64,000 nt of DNA from Pseudomonas pergaminensis (GTDB taxonomy: Bacteria > Pseudomonadota > Gammaproteobacteria > Pseudomonadales > Pseudomonadaceae), in assembly GCF_024112395.2 (NCBI RefSeq), contig NZ_CP078013.2:5860501-5924500 (forward strand), written 5' to 3'. The notes beneath the pieces are model-generated. The model did not search any database and was not told the DNA's origin. It saw nothing but the letters and a program-made list of their open reading frames with translations. A program made the translations under genes and the position numbers. Of the stretch, positions 63,394-64,000 are shown one piece after another; position 1 is the first letter of the stretch; each line of letters opens with the position of its first letter.

Positions 63394-64000
63394 TCAGCGC
63401 AACATGCCGCTGCCGTAGCCCTTCAGGTTGGCTTTCTTCATCAGGGATTCGTACTGGTGCGAAACGAGGTGCGATTGTACTTGGGACATGAAGTCCATCA
63501 CAACCACGACCACGATCAGCAACGAGGTCCCGCCAAGGTAGAACGGAACGTTTGCTGCAACCACCAGGAACTGGGGCAACAAGCACACGGCCGTCATATA
63601 TAGAGCACCGAACAGGGTCAAACGAGTCAGAACGCCATCAATGTAGCGCGCAGACTGCTCACCTGGACGGATGCCCGGAATAAAGGCACCGGACTTCTTC
63701 AGGTTTTCCGCTACGTCTTTCGGATTGAACATCAACGCCGTATAGAAGAAGCAGAAGAAAATAATCCCTGCACTAAACAGCAGAATATTCAACGGCTGAC
63801 CAGGAGCGATCGACTGAGAGAGGTCCTGCAGCCAGCCCATATTTTCAGACTGACCAAACCAGGTACCCAACGAAGCCGGAAACAGCAAAATGCTGCTCGC
63901 GAAAATTGCCGGAATAACACCGGCCATATTCACTTTCAGCGGCAAGTGGCTTGTCTGCGCAGCAAAAACCTTACGGCCCTGCTGACGCTTGGCGTAGTGA
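63394..64000 (-). CDS. secY: Protein translocase subunit SecY, C-terminal part
   Basis: The gene continues past the window end. The visible ~200 residues end ...[17 protein letters not shown] and include TM helices of the C-terminal half ([70 protein letters not shown]). [21 protein letters not shown] is a SecY signature. It is the channel of the Sec pathway. Confidence 0.99.

Noticed and set aside
1..64000. CRISPR array, tRNA or rRNA genes
   Set aside because: No regularly spaced repeats and no cloverleaf-like or rRNA sequence noticed in the gaps.

Overview
The window is a chromosomal segment of a fluorescent Pseudomonas, most likely P. fluorescens group. Evidence is the high GC content, the REP palindromes of the GTGGGAGCGGGCTTGC type between genes, and gene order that follows P. 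aeruginosa as I remember it: ppa; xseB-ispA-dxs; ribA; thiL-nusB-ribH-ribBA-ribE-ribD-nrdR; a ybbN-like thioredoxin; a zinc-linked ABC operon followed by oprG; and ssb-MFS-uvrA-ftnA-katA-rplQ-rpoA-rpsD-rpsK-rpsM-rpmJ-secY. No tRNA, rRNA, CRISPR array or prophage was seen.

Layout. 1-2.3 kb: end of mtfA, ppa, and a LexA/CI-like repressor without phage genes. 2.4-8.6 kb (minus): an eight-gene envelope-stress operon (DUF2170, PspA, rhomboid, two-TM potassium channel, DUF2491, DUF350, DUF1190 lipoprotein, glutathionylspermidine-synthase-like ATP-grasp enzyme). Its predicted promoter lies between two identical 12-bp palindromes; this is the most interesting system in the window. 8.8-12.9 kb: accessory patch with a YcaC-like hydrolase, two small exported proteins, a frameshifted YhcG/DUF1016 nuclease, a quinone reductase interrupted at an 8-G tract, and a MerR regulator. 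13-16 kb: xseB-ispA-dxs (isoprenoids). 16.3-19.4 kb: btuB facing btuF and a small membrane protein. 19.4-26.4 kb (minus): riboflavin, thiamine, NusB and NrdR genes plus a solute-binding protein. 26.5-29 kb: lipoprotein, methyltransferase, YbbN-like thioredoxin and a small conserved protein. 29.1-33.1 kb: His-rich DUF2796 protein, ABC ATPase, FtsX-type permease and DUF3299 protein behind a candidate Zur site, then oprG behind a candidate ANR box. 33.3-45.4 kb: NAD-dependent epimerase-like protein, giant Lhr helicase, YbiO-like MscS channel, MFS exporter, and the ybhP-clsB-ybhN lipid operon. 45.5-50.9 kb: alpha/beta hydrolase with a DUF3182 protein, GlxA-type AraC regulator, cysteine hydrolase, Tam methyltransferase and LysR regulator. 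50.9-52.9 kb: an AT-richer, gene-poor stretch carrying a complete IS3-family element. 52.9-64 kb: DNA repair (ssb, uvrA), oxidative stress and iron (ftnA, katA) and the alpha ribosomal operon, ending inside secY.

Functional links. Stand-alone RibA keeps the zinc cysteines that the C-terminal half of RibBA has lost. KatA and FtnA are neighbours joining peroxide removal and iron storage. uvrA is divergent from the MFS-ssb pair, with a near-consensus LexA box between them. YbhP, ClsB and YbhN overlap at their gene ends and look co-translated. All names rest on reading the sequence and family knowledge; no database search was run.
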